Source: Nevskia sp. (GTDB lineage Bacteria > Pseudomonadota > Gammaproteobacteria > Nevskiales > Nevskiaceae). From it: a stretch of 32,168 nucleotides of DNA. A model generated the notes under the pieces. That model saw only the letters and a program-made list of their open reading frames with translations, was not told the origin of the DNA and ran no database searches. The DNA is taken from assembly GCA_030694365.1 (NCBI GenBank), contig JAUXYM010000111.1, positions 1 through 32,168 of the forward strand, read 5' to 3'. Below, in pieces: positions 16,705 to 25,895 of the stretch; position 1 is the stretch's first letter; every line of letters begins with the position of its first letter. The position numbers and the translations under genes were made by a program.

Positions 16705-17319
16705 TCAGTCGCGCGACTTGACCAGCGATTTCTGCAAGGTGTTGACGTTGATGACATTGCCGTCAGGCGTCACGGTGAAGCGCACGGCGGTCTTTTCCTC
16801 GCCCTGGCGAGTCAGTTGCAGGGTGTCGTAGTAGATGACCCGCAGCACCGGATTGACCTTGACGACATTGACCTGCACCGGCACCGGGCCCTTCGTAGTC
16901 GACTTGTAGTTGTTGATGTTGACCGTGTATTCGCCCGGTGCCTTGCCGCGCAGGGTGACCACTTCCTGGTTCAGCGGGTTGATGATCTTCTGGCCGTTGA
17001 CGGTGATGGTGTCGTTGGCGATGCCGCGGTCGTCGCGATCCAGGTGCATCTGGCCTGCGTCCGGATGGCGGAACCAGACGACATCGCCGTCACCGCCCTC
17101 GACCCAGGTGTCGATGTCGTCCTCTGAACCATCGGGCCAGGTGGTGGTGATGATGAACTCGGCTTTGGTATCGATGAGGCCGGTCTTTTTCGACGGTGGA
17201 TTGAGGAACAACAGGGTCAGGAACAACAGCATCGTGAAGCCCATCAGCGCATTGAAGAGCAGATCGGTGAACGGATCCTCCTCGTAGTGCTGGCGGTTGC
17301 TGGAGCGGCGGGAAGCCAT
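16705..17319 (-). CDS. One-TM partner of a MotA/TolQ/ExbB-type channel, with beta-rich periplasmic domain
   Basis: A 204-residue protein with a short cytosolic N-terminus, then a single membrane helix at about 19-39 beginning DLLFNALMGFTMLLFLTLLF. Asp19 sits at the start of the helix, where MotB, ExbD and TolR carry their essential proton-carrying Asp. The periplasmic part (about 45-204) does not look like ExbD/TolR or the MotB peptidoglycan-binding OmpA domain. It shows acidic strands (WPDGSEDDIDTWVEG), HLDRDDRG, then LRGKAPGEYTVNINNY, which resembles a DUF2135-like beta-sandwich. The gene begins 4 bp after the stop of the channel-like gene, as expected for a two-component motor. Pairing and the Asp are direct observations; proton-driven function is inference. 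Confidence 0.8.
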   Translation of the reverse strand: MASRRSSNRQHYEEDPFTDLLFNALMGFTMLLFLTLLFLNPPSKKTGLIDTKAEFIITTTWPDGSEDDIDTWVEGGDGDVVWFRHPDAGQMHLDRDDRGIANDTITVNGQKIINPLNQEVVTLRGKAPGEYTVNINNYKSTTKGPVPVQVNVVKVNPVLRVIYYDTLQLTRQGEEKTAVRFTVTPDGNVINVNTLQKSLVKSRD

Positions 17320-17323
17320 CGGA

Positions 17324-18025
17324 TCAATCCGCCGCGCTCGGGTCGGGCAGGGTGATGATCAGCGCGAACAGCCGGTCGGCGGCGCGGTCGATCACCAGCA
17401 TCTGGATGCCGATCATCATCGAGCCGATCAGGCCGACGATGGTCGTGTACAGCGACACCTTCATGCCGATGCCCATGCTGCGGATCAGCGCATCGAGGCC
17501 CTGGGACTGCAGATCGTTGGCGCTGCCGATCGAGGCCAGCATGATCACGAAGCCGATCACCGTGCCGAGCAGACCCAGCTTGATCTGCAGGCCAGCCGAG
17601 AACCAGCCCAGTTCCGTTCGCCCCTTGATGCGCTCGTGCAGCAGGTCGCCGAGGGCGGTGGCATCGGCACCGTTCAGGGCCTGGCGTTCGGCGAGGAAAT
17701 CGGTGGTCCAACTCGGGCCATCGTGGCCCTGGCCGTTGCGCACGGCCGTCCAGATCTCGTGCTGGCGCGCCAGCTGGAAAGCGAGGGTGCCGCAGTACAG
17801 CGATGCGAGGACGAACAGCACGATGATGCCGAAGGTCAGCCAGGTTGGATCGCCGTAGGCGAGCAGCTCCAGCCAGCCAAGCTCGTGGCTGACATACAGC
17901 CCGTAGGCGATGCCGCCGAAGATCAGCAGCCAGCGATGCCAGCCGGCACCGGGTGGGTCATTGCTGCGCAGCGCCTCGGCCTGCCTATGCGCGCCTGCCG
18001 AAGCTGTCAGTCGAAATGCTTTCAT
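17324..18025 (-). CDS. MotA/TolQ/ExbB proton-channel family protein
   Basis: A 233-residue membrane protein with four likely helices (about 31-47, 62-84, 138-165 and 185-212). The last two carry the family signature: KLGLLGTVIGFVIMLASIGS and MKVSLYTTIVGLIGSMMIGIQ. A cytosolic loop of about 50 residues separates helices 2 and 3. Four helices resemble MotA/ZorA more than three-helix ExbB/TolQ. These proteins form pentameric rings around a dimer of one-TM partners and use ion flow to rotate or push. The start is uncertain: the ATG at 18025 (or GTG at 18034) lies inside the end of fccB, a 41-bp overlap, and no good start exists after the fccB stop. The partner gene follows 4 bp downstream. Confidence 0.85.
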   Translation of the reverse strand: MKAFRLTASAGAHRQAEALRSNDPPGAGWHRWLLIFGGIAYGLYVSHELGWLELLAYGDPTWLTFGIIVLFVLASLYCGTLAFQLARQHEIWTAVRNGQGHDGPSWTTDFLAERQALNGADATALGDLLHERIKGRTELGWFSAGLQIKLGLLGTVIGFVIMLASIGSANDLQSQGLDALIRSMGIGMKVSLYTTIVGLIGSMMIGIQMLVIDRAADRLFALIITLPDPSAAD

Positions 18026-19256
18026 ACCAGTCACGGGCTTGGGCCGCTTCGCGCCGCCGCAGATCGGCCGGGGCGGTCAGCGGGCTGACTCCCTCGGACA
18101 CGATCGCGATACGGCCGCTGGCGGCGGAATAGAAACCGGAAACCGAGATCGCTGCGTCCTCGGCGACCAGGCTGTAACAGGTGTTGATCATGCGGGCATC
18201 GGGTGCGGCGCGGCCATCGAGGGCCGCCGCTATCGCCGCTGCGCAGAGCTTCGCCTGGCTGTTCGCGGCGAACGCCGATTTCGGCATCGGTGCGGCAATC
18301 GCGGCATCGCCGAGCACGTGGATGCCGGCATGCAGGGTCGATTCGAAGTTCTGCGGATGGACCGGGCACCAGCCAGATTCGTCGACCAGTCCGGCCCGCC
18401 CGGCGATCGCTGCGGCCTGCTGCGGCGGCACAATCGAAGCGAGATCGGTGGCGATCGGCGTGCTGGCGTCGCGCAGCCAGACTTCGCCGGTAGCGGCATC
18501 GACTCTGGCCACTTCGCCGCCCTTGGCGCGCGGGATCCATTCGATCATCGCGCCGTAGCGCTCGTCCCATTCGGCGAGGAACAGCGGCCGCTTGGTGAAA
18601 TCATCCTTGGCGTCGGCGATCAGGATCTTGGCGCGCTTGCGGCCGGTCTTGAGCAGGAGCTCGGCGATCAGGCTGGCGCGCTCGTAGGGGCCGGGCGGGC
18701 AGCGATAGGGATTCGGTGGTGCTGCGATCAGAATGGTGCCGCCGTCCGGCACCGCATCGATGCGAGCGCGCAGCGAAGCGACCTGGGCATCGCCGAGCCA
18801 GGCGTGCGGCATCGCGCCGCTGAGTTCCGGCGTCAGGCCTTCGATCAGGCCCCAGCGCATCGCGACGCCTGGCGACAGCACGATGCGATCGGCGACCAGC
18901 CGCTTGCCGCCCGCCGTGGTCACCGTGCAGCTGACCGGATCGATGCCGGTGACTGCATCGATCAAGGTCTTCACGCCGTGGGCGCGGCCGATGCCGGCGG
19001 TATGACGGGTGATGCTGGCGACGCTGCGCAGGCCGGTCAGTGCCAGATTGGTGAACGGGCCGGTGCACCAGGAGGCGCGGGCGTCGATCAGCAGCACGTC
19101 GCTGCTCGGCGACAGCAGCCGCAGCGTCTTCGCGCAGGTAGCGCCGCCGAAGCCGGCACCGATGACGATGATCCGCGCCTTGCGCCGGGCGGCAGACGCA
19201 GGCAGTAGCGTCGCGGCGAAGGCCGCCTGCAGCAGATGCCGGCGCGACAGGCTCAA
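17985..19256 (-). CDS. fccB: Flavocytochrome c sulfide dehydrogenase, flavoprotein subunit
   Basis: A 423-residue FAD protein. A twin-arginine signal (SRRHLLQAAFAATLLPASA) precedes the FAD-binding GAGFGG at 33-38. Cys64 in WCTGPFTN matches the cysteine that binds FAD covalently in purple-bacterial FccB. Cys186 (YRCPPGPYER) and Cys360 (INTCYSL) match the redox-active disulfide, and GWCPVH and HVLGDAAIAAPMPKSAFAANSQ are further hallmarks. It oxidises sulfide in the periplasm and passes electrons to the cytochrome subunit. Start: TTG at 19256, overlapping the fccA stop (TTGA), chosen because the Tat signal begins there and no ATG is available. Its 3' end overlaps the proton-channel gene by 41 bp. 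Confidence 0.9.
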   Translation of the reverse strand: MSLSRRHLLQAAFAATLLPASAARRKARIIVIGAGFGGATCAKTLRLLSPSSDVLLIDARASWCTGPFTNLALTGLRSVASITRHTAGIGRAHGVKTLIDAVTGIDPVSCTVTTAGGKRLVADRIVLSPGVAMRWGLIEGLTPELSGAMPHAWLGDAQVASLRARIDAVPDGGTILIAAPPNPYRCPPGPYERASLIAELLLKTGRKRAKILIADAKDDFTKRPLFLAEWDERYGAMIEWIPRAKGGEVARVDAATGEVWLRDASTPIATDLASIVPPQQAAAIAGRAGLVDESGWCPVHPQNFESTLHAGIHVLGDAAIAAPMPKSAFAANSQAKLCAAAIAAALDGRAAPDARMINTCYSLVAEDAAISVSGFYSAASGRIAIVSEGVSPLTAPADLRRREAAQARDWYESISTDSFGRRA

Positions 19257-19600
19257 GGCTGCCCCCCGACTTTCGCCTGAGCTTTCGCGGGCTTGCCCAG
19301 TTCGGCGGCCAGGGAATCGATCTCGGCATCGCTCAGGTGCAGCGCGAAGCGGGCCATGATCGACCCTGGCTCGGGTTGATCGCGCGCCGCGCGCAGGCTG
19401 CCGGCAATTTGCACCGACGAGTGGCTGCCCAAAGCCGGCATCGTCGTGGCATTGACGGCTGGCTGGTGACAGCCCTGGCAGGACTGAGCCAGTGGTGACG
19501 GTGGCGGGCGGGCGGGCTGCGCCGCCGCGATCACCGGCCGCGCAGCGCCGGCCGCAATCAGCGACAAGGCGAGCAGCAGGCGCGGGGCGGTCGGCAGCAT
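19253..19600 (-). CDS. fccA: Monohaem cytochrome c, likely cytochrome subunit of flavocytochrome c
   Basis: A 115-residue protein with a Sec signal peptide (about 1-26) and a single haem site CQGCH (Cys41, Cys44, His45). Met82 in SIMARFALHLSD is the likely distal ligand, and a class I ending (LSDAEIDSLAAELG) follows. Translational coupling to fccB identifies it as the partner that carries electrons from the flavin. The subunit is small and monohaem; some flavocytochromes c instead use a dihaem subunit. First gene of the six-gene leftward cluster. The assignment to FccA rests mostly on adjacency. Confidence 0.85.
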   Translation of the reverse strand: MLPTAPRLLLALSLIAAGAARPVIAAAQPARPPPSPLAQSCQGCHQPAVNATTMPALGSHSSVQIAGSLRAARDQPEPGSIMARFALHLSDAEIDSLAAELGKPAKAQAKVGGQP

Positions 19601-19747
19601 GGCGACGAAAGGCAGAAAGCGTGCCGTGAGGCGAGGCCTGCAGGATAGGCGACAAGCCTTTGTTTGTGTGGGCTTATTCGGGAGTAGCGGGTCGGCCCTT
19701 TACGGTGCTGTCACGAATTCGGGACAGTGCTTGTGTCCCGGCCAATA

Positions 19748-19852
19748 ACTCCCTCCCCCGTTTTACGGGGGAGGGTTGGGGAGGGGGCGTTGGACGTAGC
19801 GCTGAAGCCAACCGCCCCCATCCCGGCCTTCCCCCGTAAACGGGGGAAGGGG
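19748..19852. repeat. Inverted pair of REP-like hairpin elements
   Basis: Two copies of an element of roughly 40 bp face each other: 19748-19789 and, in reverse complement, 19813-19852. Each contains a hairpin with arms CCCCCGT / ACGGGGG (TCCCCCGTTTTACGGGGGA on the left, TCCCCCGTAAACGGGGGA on the right) and a G-rich tail ending in GGGGGCG. The pair lies between fccA and the CBB operon terminator. The layout matches paired REP/BIME elements. Reading frames across it are simply repeat sequence. The rest of the gap from 19601 to 19747 shows nothing else beyond the fccA leader. Confidence 0.8.
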
Positions 19853-19886
19853 ACCGTCGCCAACGGGGAAGAAGACCAGCCACAAA

Positions 19887-19921
19887 AAAGCCGCCCGGCT
19901 GCATCGCAACCGGGCGGCTTT
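19887..19921 (-). terminator. Intrinsic terminator of the CBB operon
   Basis: Twelve-base arms AAAGCCGCCCGG (19887-19898) and CCGGGCGGCTTT (19910-19921) with an 11-nt loop. Read leftward, the hairpin is followed by a run of T. It begins 17 bases after the fba stop. Confidence 0.9.
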
Positions 19922-19938
19922 CAATCAGACCGAGACGC

Positions 19939-21003
19939 TTAGTGAACGACCGCGTTCAGCTCGCCTTTCACGTAACGCGTGGCCATCGCATCCATGCCGA
20001 TGACCTTGATCTTCGAAGCCTTGCCCGAGCTTTCGAAAGCATCGAAGCGCAGCTTGCAGATGTCCTTCGCGGCCGCCGTCGCCAGCTTCAGGAAGTAGCG
20101 CGGATCGAACTCTTCCGGCTTGTCGCCGAGGGCGCGGCGGATCGCGCCGGTCATCGCCAGACGGATGTCGGTGTCGATGTTGATCTTGCGCACGCCGTGC
20201 TTGATGCCCTCGCGGATTTCCTCGACCGGCACGCCGTAGGTTTCCTTGATGTTGCCGCCGTACTGGCGAATGATTTCCAGCCATTCCTGCGGCACGCTCG
20301 ACGAACCGTGCATCACCAGATGGGTGTTCGGAATGCGCGCGTGGATCGCCTTGACCTGGTTGATCGCCAGCACGTCGCCGGTGGGCGGGCGGGTGAACTT
20401 GTAGGCCCCGTGGCTGGTGCCGATGGCGATCGCCAGCGCGTCGACCTGGGTCGAAGCGACGAAGCGGGCGGCTTCATCCGGATCGGTCAGCAGCTGGGAA
20501 TGGTCGAGCATGCCTTCGGCGCCGACGCCATCTTCCTCACCGGCCATGCCGGTTTCCAGCGAGCCGAGGCAGCCGAGTTCGCCTTCCACCGACACGCCGA
20601 CGGCATGTGCCATCTCGACGACACGGGCGGTGACGCGGACGTTGTAGTCGTAGTCGGCCGGGGTCTTCTGATCTTCCTTCAGCGAGCCGTCCATCATCAC
20701 CGACGAGAAGCCCGAGCGGATCGACGCCTGGCAGGACGCCGGACTGGCACCGTGGTCCTGGTGCATGCAGATCGGGATGTGCGGGTAGGACTCGATCGCC
20801 GCTTCGATCAGATGACGCAGGAACGGTTCGCCGGCGTACTTGCGGGCACCGGCGGAGGCCTGGAGGATCACCGGGCTGTCGCAGGCTTCGGCGGCTTGCA
20901 TGATCGCCTGCACCTGCTCCATGTTGTTGACGTTGAACGCGGGCAGGCCGTAGCTGTGCTCGGCGGCGTGGTCCAGCAATTGGCGCAGTGAAATCAGTGC
21001 CAT
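19939..21003 (-). CDS. cbbA: Class II fructose-bisphosphate aldolase (CBB subtype)
   Basis: A 354-residue zinc aldolase. The family start [21 protein letters not shown] is present. The metal and catalytic residues lie in HQDHG at 81-85, VEGELGCLG at 139-147, [20 protein letters not shown] and [11 protein letters not shown]. It is the Calvin-type subgroup, which condenses triose phosphates to fructose 1,6-bisphosphate and can also make sedoheptulose bisphosphate. Start: ATG at 21003 with AAGAGAG just upstream; a longer frame to 21108 merely overlaps gph. It is the last gene of the operon, 10 bp after gph, and is followed by the strong terminator. Confidence 0.95.
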   Translation of the reverse strand: MALISLRQLLDHAAEHSYGLPAFNVNNMEQVQAIMQAAEACDSPVILQASAGARKYAGEPFLRHLIEAAIESYPHIPICMHQDHGASPASCQASIRSGFSSVMMDGSLKEDQKTPADYDYNVRVTARVVEMAHAVGVSVEGELGCLGSLETGMAGEEDGVGAEGMLDHSQLLTDPDEAARFVASTQVDALAIAIGTSHGAYKFTRPPTGDVLAINQVKAIHARIPNTHLVMHGSSSVPQEWLEIIRQYGGNIKETYGVPVEEIREGIKHGVRKINIDTDIRLAMTGAIRRALGDKPEEFDPRYFLKLATAAAKDICKLRFDAFESSGKASKIKVIGMDAMATRYVKGELNAVVH

Positions 21004-21013
21004 GAACGCTCTC

Positions 21014-21781
21014 TTATGGTGTGTGAGGGGTGGGTGGAAATCCGCCAGCAAGAAATCCGCCAGCAAGATTAACCGAGACAGCCCCGATGCCGGAACAGGC
21101 ATGGGCAACCTCGGTCAGGGTGTCGATGACTCGGTCGGCACCGGCTTCCGCCGCTGGATGCCCGCCGTTGTAGCCGTAAGGCACCATCCAGACGGTGATG
21201 CCGGCGTTCCGGGCGCAAGCGACATCGATCGACGAATCGCCGACCAGCAAGGTCCGTTCGCGGCTGCTGCCGAGGGTGGCCATCGCATGCAGCGCCGGTG
21301 CGGCGTCCGGTTTCTTCTGCGCCAGGGTATCGCCGCAGACCACCAGATCGATCAGCGCCGGCAGCGGCCCGTCGGCCAATAGCTGCTCGACGAAGCGCGT
21401 CTCCTTGTTCGACACGATCGCGCACTTGACGCCGGCGGCGCGCAGGCTGACCAGGGTGGAAACCGTGTCGGCGAACGGCTGGCTCAGCGGGGCCAGCCGG
21501 CCGTAGTGGTGCTCGAAGCGGATCAGCGCGGCGTCGATATCGGCTTCGCGCTTCTCTACCGTGGTGCCAGACAGCGCCACCGTGTCGTAGGCCTTGGCGA
21601 TGGTCTGGCGAACACCGTGGCCGATGAAGAAGCGCACGGCGTCGGTGTCGGCCGGCGGCAGGCCCTGATCGACAATCGACAGGTTCACCGCCGCGGCAAT
21701 TTCCGGCGCGGTTTCGAGCAGGGTGCCGTCGAGATCGAACAGCACCGCGTCGAACGGGCGGTCGGTGGCGATTGCGGGCAT
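21014..21781 (-). CDS. cbbZ: Phosphoglycolate phosphatase (HAD superfamily)
   Basis: A 255-residue HAD hydrolase. Motif I is [12 protein letters not shown] at 16-27 (nucleophile Asp16, general acid Asp18), motif II is VSNKETRF, and motif IV is [17 protein letters not shown]. In CBB operons this enzyme removes 2-phosphoglycolate made by RuBisCO's oxygenase side reaction. Its ATG overlaps the transketolase stop by one base (TGATG), implying coupled translation. Its C-terminus carries a 15-bp tandem duplication coding LAGGF twice, in an otherwise unremarkable tail ([19 protein letters not shown]). Confidence 0.93.
   Translation of the reverse strand: MPAIATDRPFDAVLFDLDGTLLETAPEIAAAVNLSIVDQGLPPADTDAVRFFIGHGVRQTIAKAYDTVALSGTTVEKREADIDAALIRFEHHYGRLAPLSQPFADTVSTLVSLRAAGVKCAIVSNKETRFVEQLLADGPLPALIDLVVCGDTLAQKKPDAAPALHAMATLGSSRERTLLVGDSSIDVACARNAGITVWMVPYGYNGGHPAAEAGADRVIDTLTEVAHACSGIGAVSVNLAGGFLAGGFPPTPHTP
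21037..21066. repeat. Perfect 15-bp tandem duplication at the 3' end of gph
   Basis: The unit GAAATCCGCCAGCAA occurs at 21037-21051 and again at 21052-21066. It is in frame in gph and adds five residues (LAGGF) near the C-terminus. Confidence 0.9.
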
Positions 21782-23832
21782 CAGTTGGTCGACAACTCGA
21801 CGGCCGGCACCATGACGCTGGCTTCGACGACGCGCTGCGCCGCTTTGGTCACTGCTGCCGAGGTGATGCCGAAGTAGTCGTACAGCGCCGGTGCCGGTGC
21901 CGATTCGCCGAAGCTGTTCATGCCGACGAAGGCACCGTCGAGGCCGATGTACTTCCACCAGCTGTCGGAGGTCGCGGCTTCCACGGCGACTCTCGGGATG
22001 TTCTTGGGCAGCACGCTGGCCCGGTAGGCGGCTGGCTGGCGATCGAAGACATTGGTCGATGGCATCGACACCACGCGGGCACCGATGCCGAGTGCTGCGA
22101 GCTGGGTCTGCGCGGCCATCGCCAGCGACACTTCCGAGCCGGTGGCGAGCAGCAGCACGTCGAGATTCAGTTCGGGCTCGCTGAGCACGTAGCCGCCGCG
22201 GGCGATCAGGTCTTCGCCGTCCTCGCCATGCTTCTGCTGGGCCAGGTTCTGGCGCGACAGCAGCAGCGCCGACGGGCCGTTGTGACGCTCGAGCGACGCC
22301 TTCCAGGACACCACCGTTTCCAGCGCATCGCAGGGACGCCAGACATCCAGATTCGGGATCGCGCGCAGTGCGGCCGCGTGCTCGACCGGCTGATGAGTCG
22401 GGCCGTCCTCGCCGAGGCCGATCGAATCGTGGGTCAGCACGTAGATCACCCGCTGCTTCATCAGCGCGCTCATGCGCATACCGTTGCGCATGTAATCCGA
22501 GAAAACGGCGAAGGTGCCGCCGTATGGAATGAAGCCGCCGTGCAGGACGATGCCGTTCATGAGCGCGGCCATGCCGAATTCACGAACGCCGTAGCTGACG
22601 TAGTTGCCAATCGCGCCGACGGTGTGGAACGACGCGCTGGCTTTCGCCGCGGTCAGGTTCGAGCCGGTGAGATCGGCCGAGCCGCCGAGCAGTTCCGGAA
22701 TCTTCGGCACCAGGGTTTCGAGCGCGACCTGCGAGGACTTGCGAGTGGCGACCGGCGCGGTGACGGCGCGCGCTGCGGCGAGCAGTTCCTGCGAGGTCTT
22801 CAGCCAGTCCTTCGGCAGATAGCCACGCTGGGCGCGGGTGAATTCTTCGGCCTCGGTGGGGTAGGCAGCGGCGTACTTCGCGAACACCTCGTTCCAGGCG
22901 GCTTCCTTGGCAGCACCGCTGGCGCGGGCGTCCCAGGCAGCGCGGATGTCTTCGGGAATCTCGAACGGGCCATATTCCCAGCCGAGCGCGGTACGGGTGG
23001 CGGCGACTTCGGCAGCGCCGAGCGCGGCGCCGTGGACTTCTTCGGTGCCGACCTTGTTCGGCGAGCCCCAGCCGATCTGGGTGCGGCAGATGATCATCGT
23101 CGGCTTCGTGGTCTGTGCCTGCGCTTCACGGTTGGCGGCGTCGATGGCCGCTACGTCGTGGCCATCGATCGGGCCGACCACGTGCCAGCCGTAGGCGCGG
23201 AAGCGGGCGGCAGTGTCGTCGCGGAACCAGCCTTCGACGTGGCCGTCGATGGAGATGCCGTTGTCGTCGTAGTAGGCCACCAGCTTGTTCAGGCCGAAGA
23301 CGCCGGCCAGCGAGCAGGCTTCATGGCTGATGCCTTCCATCAGGCAGCCGTCGCCCAGCAGCACATAGGTGTGATGGTCGACGATGCTGTGGCCATCGCG
23401 GTTAAAGCGGGCAGCGAGCATCTTTTCGGCGAGCGCCATGCCGACGGCATTGGCAATGCCCTGGCCGAGCGGGCCGGTGGTGGTTTCGACGCCAGGCGTG
23501 ATGCCGTATTCCGGATGGCCCGCGGTCTTCGAGTGCAGTTGGCGGAAGGCCTTCAGCTCGGCGATCGGCAAGTCGTAGCCGGACAGGTGGAGCGCGGCGT
23601 AATGCAGCATCGAACCGTGGCCGTTGGAGATCACGAAGCGATCGCGATCCGGCCACTTCGGGTTGCTCGGGCTGTGCTTGAGGTAATCCCGCCACAGCAC
23701 TTCGGTGAGATCGGCCATGCCCATCGGCATGCCGGGATGGCCGGACTTGGCGGCTTCGACGCCGTCGATGGCGAGAAAGCGGATGGCATTGGCAAGCCGG
23801 CGACGGTCGGCTGCGGTCAGGGTCTGGGTCAT
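21781..23832 (-). CDS. cbbT: Transketolase
   Basis: A 683-residue thiamine-diphosphate enzyme. The N-terminal domain has [29 protein letters not shown] and the cofactor motif [18 protein letters not shown] at 160-177 with [10 protein letters not shown]. The pyrimidine-binding domain contains [14 protein letters not shown] and [19 protein letters not shown], and a standard C-terminal domain follows ([20 protein letters not shown]). It moves two-carbon units between sugar phosphates to rebuild ribulose 5-phosphate. Length is typical (about 660-690). It lies 35 bp after prk and is coupled to gph. The ribosome-binding site before the ATG at 23832 is weak. Confidence 0.95.
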   Translation of the reverse strand: MTQTLTAADRRRLANAIRFLAIDGVEAAKSGHPGMPMGMADLTEVLWRDYLKHSPSNPKWPDRDRFVISNGHGSMLHYAALHLSGYDLPIAELKAFRQLHSKTAGHPEYGITPGVETTTGPLGQGIANAVGMALAEKMLAARFNRDGHSIVDHHTYVLLGDGCLMEGISHEACSLAGVFGLNKLVAYYDDNGISIDGHVEGWFRDDTAARFRAYGWHVVGPIDGHDVAAIDAANREAQAQTTKPTMIICRTQIGWGSPNKVGTEEVHGAALGAAEVAATRTALGWEYGPFEIPEDIRAAWDARASGAAKEAAWNEVFAKYAAAYPTEAEEFTRAQRGYLPKDWLKTSQELLAAARAVTAPVATRKSSQVALETLVPKIPELLGGSADLTGSNLTAAKASASFHTVGAIGNYVSYGVREFGMAALMNGIVLHGGFIPYGGTFAVFSDYMRNGMRMSALMKQRVIYVLTHDSIGLGEDGPTHQPVEHAAALRAIPNLDVWRPCDALETVVSWKASLERHNGPSALLLSRQNLAQQKHGEDGEDLIARGGYVLSEPELNLDVLLLATGSEVSLAMAAQTQLAALGIGARVVSMPSTNVFDRQPAAYRASVLPKNIPRVAVEAATSDSWWKYIGLDGAFVGMNSFGESAPAPALYDYFGITSAAVTKAAQRVVEASVMVPAVELSTN

Positions 23833-23867
23833 GGCGATTTCGGGAAGTGTTGTGGGTCGCGTCTGGA

Positions 23868-24740
23868 TCAGGCGCGGCGCTTCTTGTCCATCAGACGCAG
23901 GATCATCGGCGTGAAGATCATCTGCATCGCGAGCGACATTTTGCCACCCGGACAGACGATGTTGTTTGGCCGGGTCATCATCGAGCCAGCCAGCATGCTC
24001 AGCAGGTACTGGAAATCGATGCCTTTCGGGTCGGCGAAGCGGATCACCAGCATGCTTTCATCGGCGGTGGGAATGTCCCGGGCAATGAACGGATTGCTGG
24101 TATCCACGGTCGGCACGCGCTGGAAATTGACGTGGGTGCGCGAGAACTGCGGGCAGAGGTGGTTCACGTAGTCCGGCATCCGTCGCAGGATGGTTTCGAC
24201 CACCGCTTCCTGCGAGTAGCCGCGCATGTTCTGGTCGCGATGCAGCTTCTGGATCCACTCCAGGTTGATGATCGGCACCACGCCGATCAGCAGGTCGGCG
24301 TGCTTGGCGACGTTGTGCTCGTCATCCTTGTAGCCGCCATGCAGGCCTTCGTAGAACAGCAGGTCGGAACCCGGTTCCATATCGGCCCAGGGCGTGAACG
24401 TGCCCGGGTCCTGCTGGTGGGGCGCGGCTTCGTCGGCGTCATGCAGGTACTTGCGGACCTTGCCGGTGCCGGTTGCGCCGTAGGTTTTGAACAGCGCTTC
24501 GAGTTCGGCGATCAGGTTGGCACCCGGCCCGAAGTGGCTGAAGTGGGTATTGCCCTTGGTCTCTTCGTCCTTCAGCTGAGCGCGCATGCCCTTGCGGTCA
24601 TAGCGATGGAAGGAATCGCCTTCGACCACGCCCGGCTTGATCTTCTCGCGCCGGAAGATGTGCTGGAACGCCTTCATTACCGTCGTGGTGCCAGCTCCCG
24701 AGGAGCCGGTCACCGCGATCACCGGATGTTTCACAGACAT
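23868..24740 (-). CDS. cbbP: Phosphoribulokinase
   Basis: A 290-residue bacterial-type phosphoribulokinase. The P-loop GSSGAGTTT is at 12-20, followed by [24 protein letters not shown] and YEGLHGGY, all family hallmarks. It phosphorylates ribulose 5-phosphate to ribulose 1,5-bisphosphate, the RuBisCO substrate, and is a marker enzyme of the Calvin cycle. GGGGAG at 24755-24750 precedes the ATG. The gap of 71 bp to fbp is the largest among the metabolic genes of the operon apart from the cbbS-cbbX gap, but shows no promoter or terminator that I can recognise. Confidence 0.96.
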   Translation of the reverse strand: MSVKHPVIAVTGSSGAGTTTVMKAFQHIFRREKIKPGVVEGDSFHRYDRKGMRAQLKDEETKGNTHFSHFGPGANLIAELEALFKTYGATGTGKVRKYLHDADEAAPHQQDPGTFTPWADMEPGSDLLFYEGLHGGYKDDEHNVAKHADLLIGVVPIINLEWIQKLHRDQNMRGYSQEAVVETILRRMPDYVNHLCPQFSRTHVNFQRVPTVDTSNPFIARDIPTADESMLVIRFADPKGIDFQYLLSMLAGSMMTRPNNIVCPGGKMSLAMQMIFTPMILRLMDKKRRA

Positions 24741-24811
24741 GGTGTGTCTCCCCTCTGGACGACGCAGAGCACTCGATGGTGCCCTTGGGTTTTTGTAGGT
24801 TTTCTTGGCAA

Positions 24812-25885
24812 TCAGACTTCGGAGCGATACAGCGAGCGGTCCTTGAACAGCGGCGAGGCGTAGGGACGATCGGCGCCGCTGTCGTGCTCGGCGTGATAGC
24901 GCTCGATGCGCTCGACTTCGTTCTTCGAGCCGAGGATCACCGCGATGCGCTGATGGGCGGAATCGGCCGGATGATCGAGGATTGCGCCACGGCCGTAGCT
25001 CGCCGCGCCGCCGGCCTGTTCGATGATGAAACCGATCGGGTTGGCTTCATAAAGCAGACGCAGCCGGCCGACCTTGGCGGGGTCTTTGGTATCGCGTGGG
25101 TACATGAACACGCCACCGCGGATCAGGATGCGATGGACATCGGCGACCATCGAGGCGATCCAGCGCATGTTGAAGTCACGGCCACGGATGCCGGTCTTGC
25201 CAGCCTTGCATTCCTCGACATAGCGGGCGATCGGCGGCTCCCAGAAACGCTCGTTCGAGGAGTTGATCGCGAACTCGCTGCTGTCCGGTGGAATGCGCAG
25301 ATTTTCGTGGGTCAGGATGAAATTGCCGATCTCGCGATCGAGGGTGAAGGCATGCGTGCCCTTGCCCACGGTGATCACCAGCATCGTCGCCGGGCCGTAG
25401 ATCGCATAACCGGCAGCGACCTGGCGGCGACCTTCCTGGAGGAAATCCTCGACCAAAGGCGGCGCATCCTTGTCGTGCACCAGCACCGAAAAGATGGTGC
25501 CGACCGAGACATTGACGTCGATGTTCGACGAGCCATCCAAAGGATCAAAGTTCAGCAGATAGCGGCCACGCTTGAACTCGGCCGGAATCTGGATCGGCTC
25601 GTCCATCTCCTCGGAAACCATGCCGGCGAGCATGCCGCCCCATTCACAGGCATCGATCAAGGCGTCGTTGGACAGCACGTCGAGCTTCTTCTGGACCTCG
25701 CCCTGAACGTTGGTGTTGTCGATGGCGCCGTGAAAGCCGCCGAGCGCGCCCTTGGCGGTCATCGCCGCGATCGACTTCACCGCCGCTGCCACGTCGACCA
25801 GCAGGCCGGCGAGCTGACCGTTGTCGTCCAGCTCATGCAGCTGCTCGATCAGAAACTTCGACAGCGTGGTTCTTCCGAGATACAT
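24812..25885 (-). CDS. cbbF: Class I fructose-1,6-bisphosphatase
   Basis: A 357-residue enzyme starting [16 protein letters not shown]. The metal-binding motif [11 protein letters not shown] is at 113-123, EE at 92-93 belongs to the metal site, and the substrate-binding C-terminal half includes [14 protein letters not shown] and GGVFMYP. It hydrolyses fructose 1,6-bisphosphate and, in autotrophs, often sedoheptulose 1,7-bisphosphate. GAGGAA lies just before the ATG at 25885. The open frame continues up to 25984, but that part only overlaps cbbX. It begins 10 bp after the cbbX stop. Confidence 0.95.
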   Translation of the reverse strand: MYLGRTTLSKFLIEQLHELDDNGQLAGLLVDVAAAVKSIAAMTAKGALGGFHGAIDNTNVQGEVQKKLDVLSNDALIDACEWGGMLAGMVSEEMDEPIQIPAEFKRGRYLLNFDPLDGSSNIDVNVSVGTIFSVLVHDKDAPPLVEDFLQEGRRQVAAGYAIYGPATMLVITVGKGTHAFTLDREIGNFILTHENLRIPPDSSEFAINSSNERFWEPPIARYVEECKAGKTGIRGRDFNMRWIASMVADVHRILIRGGVFMYPRDTKDPAKVGRLRLLYEANPIGFIIEQAGGAASYGRGAILDHPADSAHQRIAVILGSKNEVERIERYHAEHDSGADRPYASPLFKDRSLYRSEV

Positions 25886-25895
25886 GGCGCGTTCC

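Noticed and set aside
19674..19904. 76-codon minus-strand frame
   Set aside because: It is made of the REP-like inverted pair and part of the cbb terminator, not a gene.
21772..24171. 799-codon open frame on the plus strand
   Set aside because: It is antisense to transketolase and phosphoribulokinase, with no recognisable domain.
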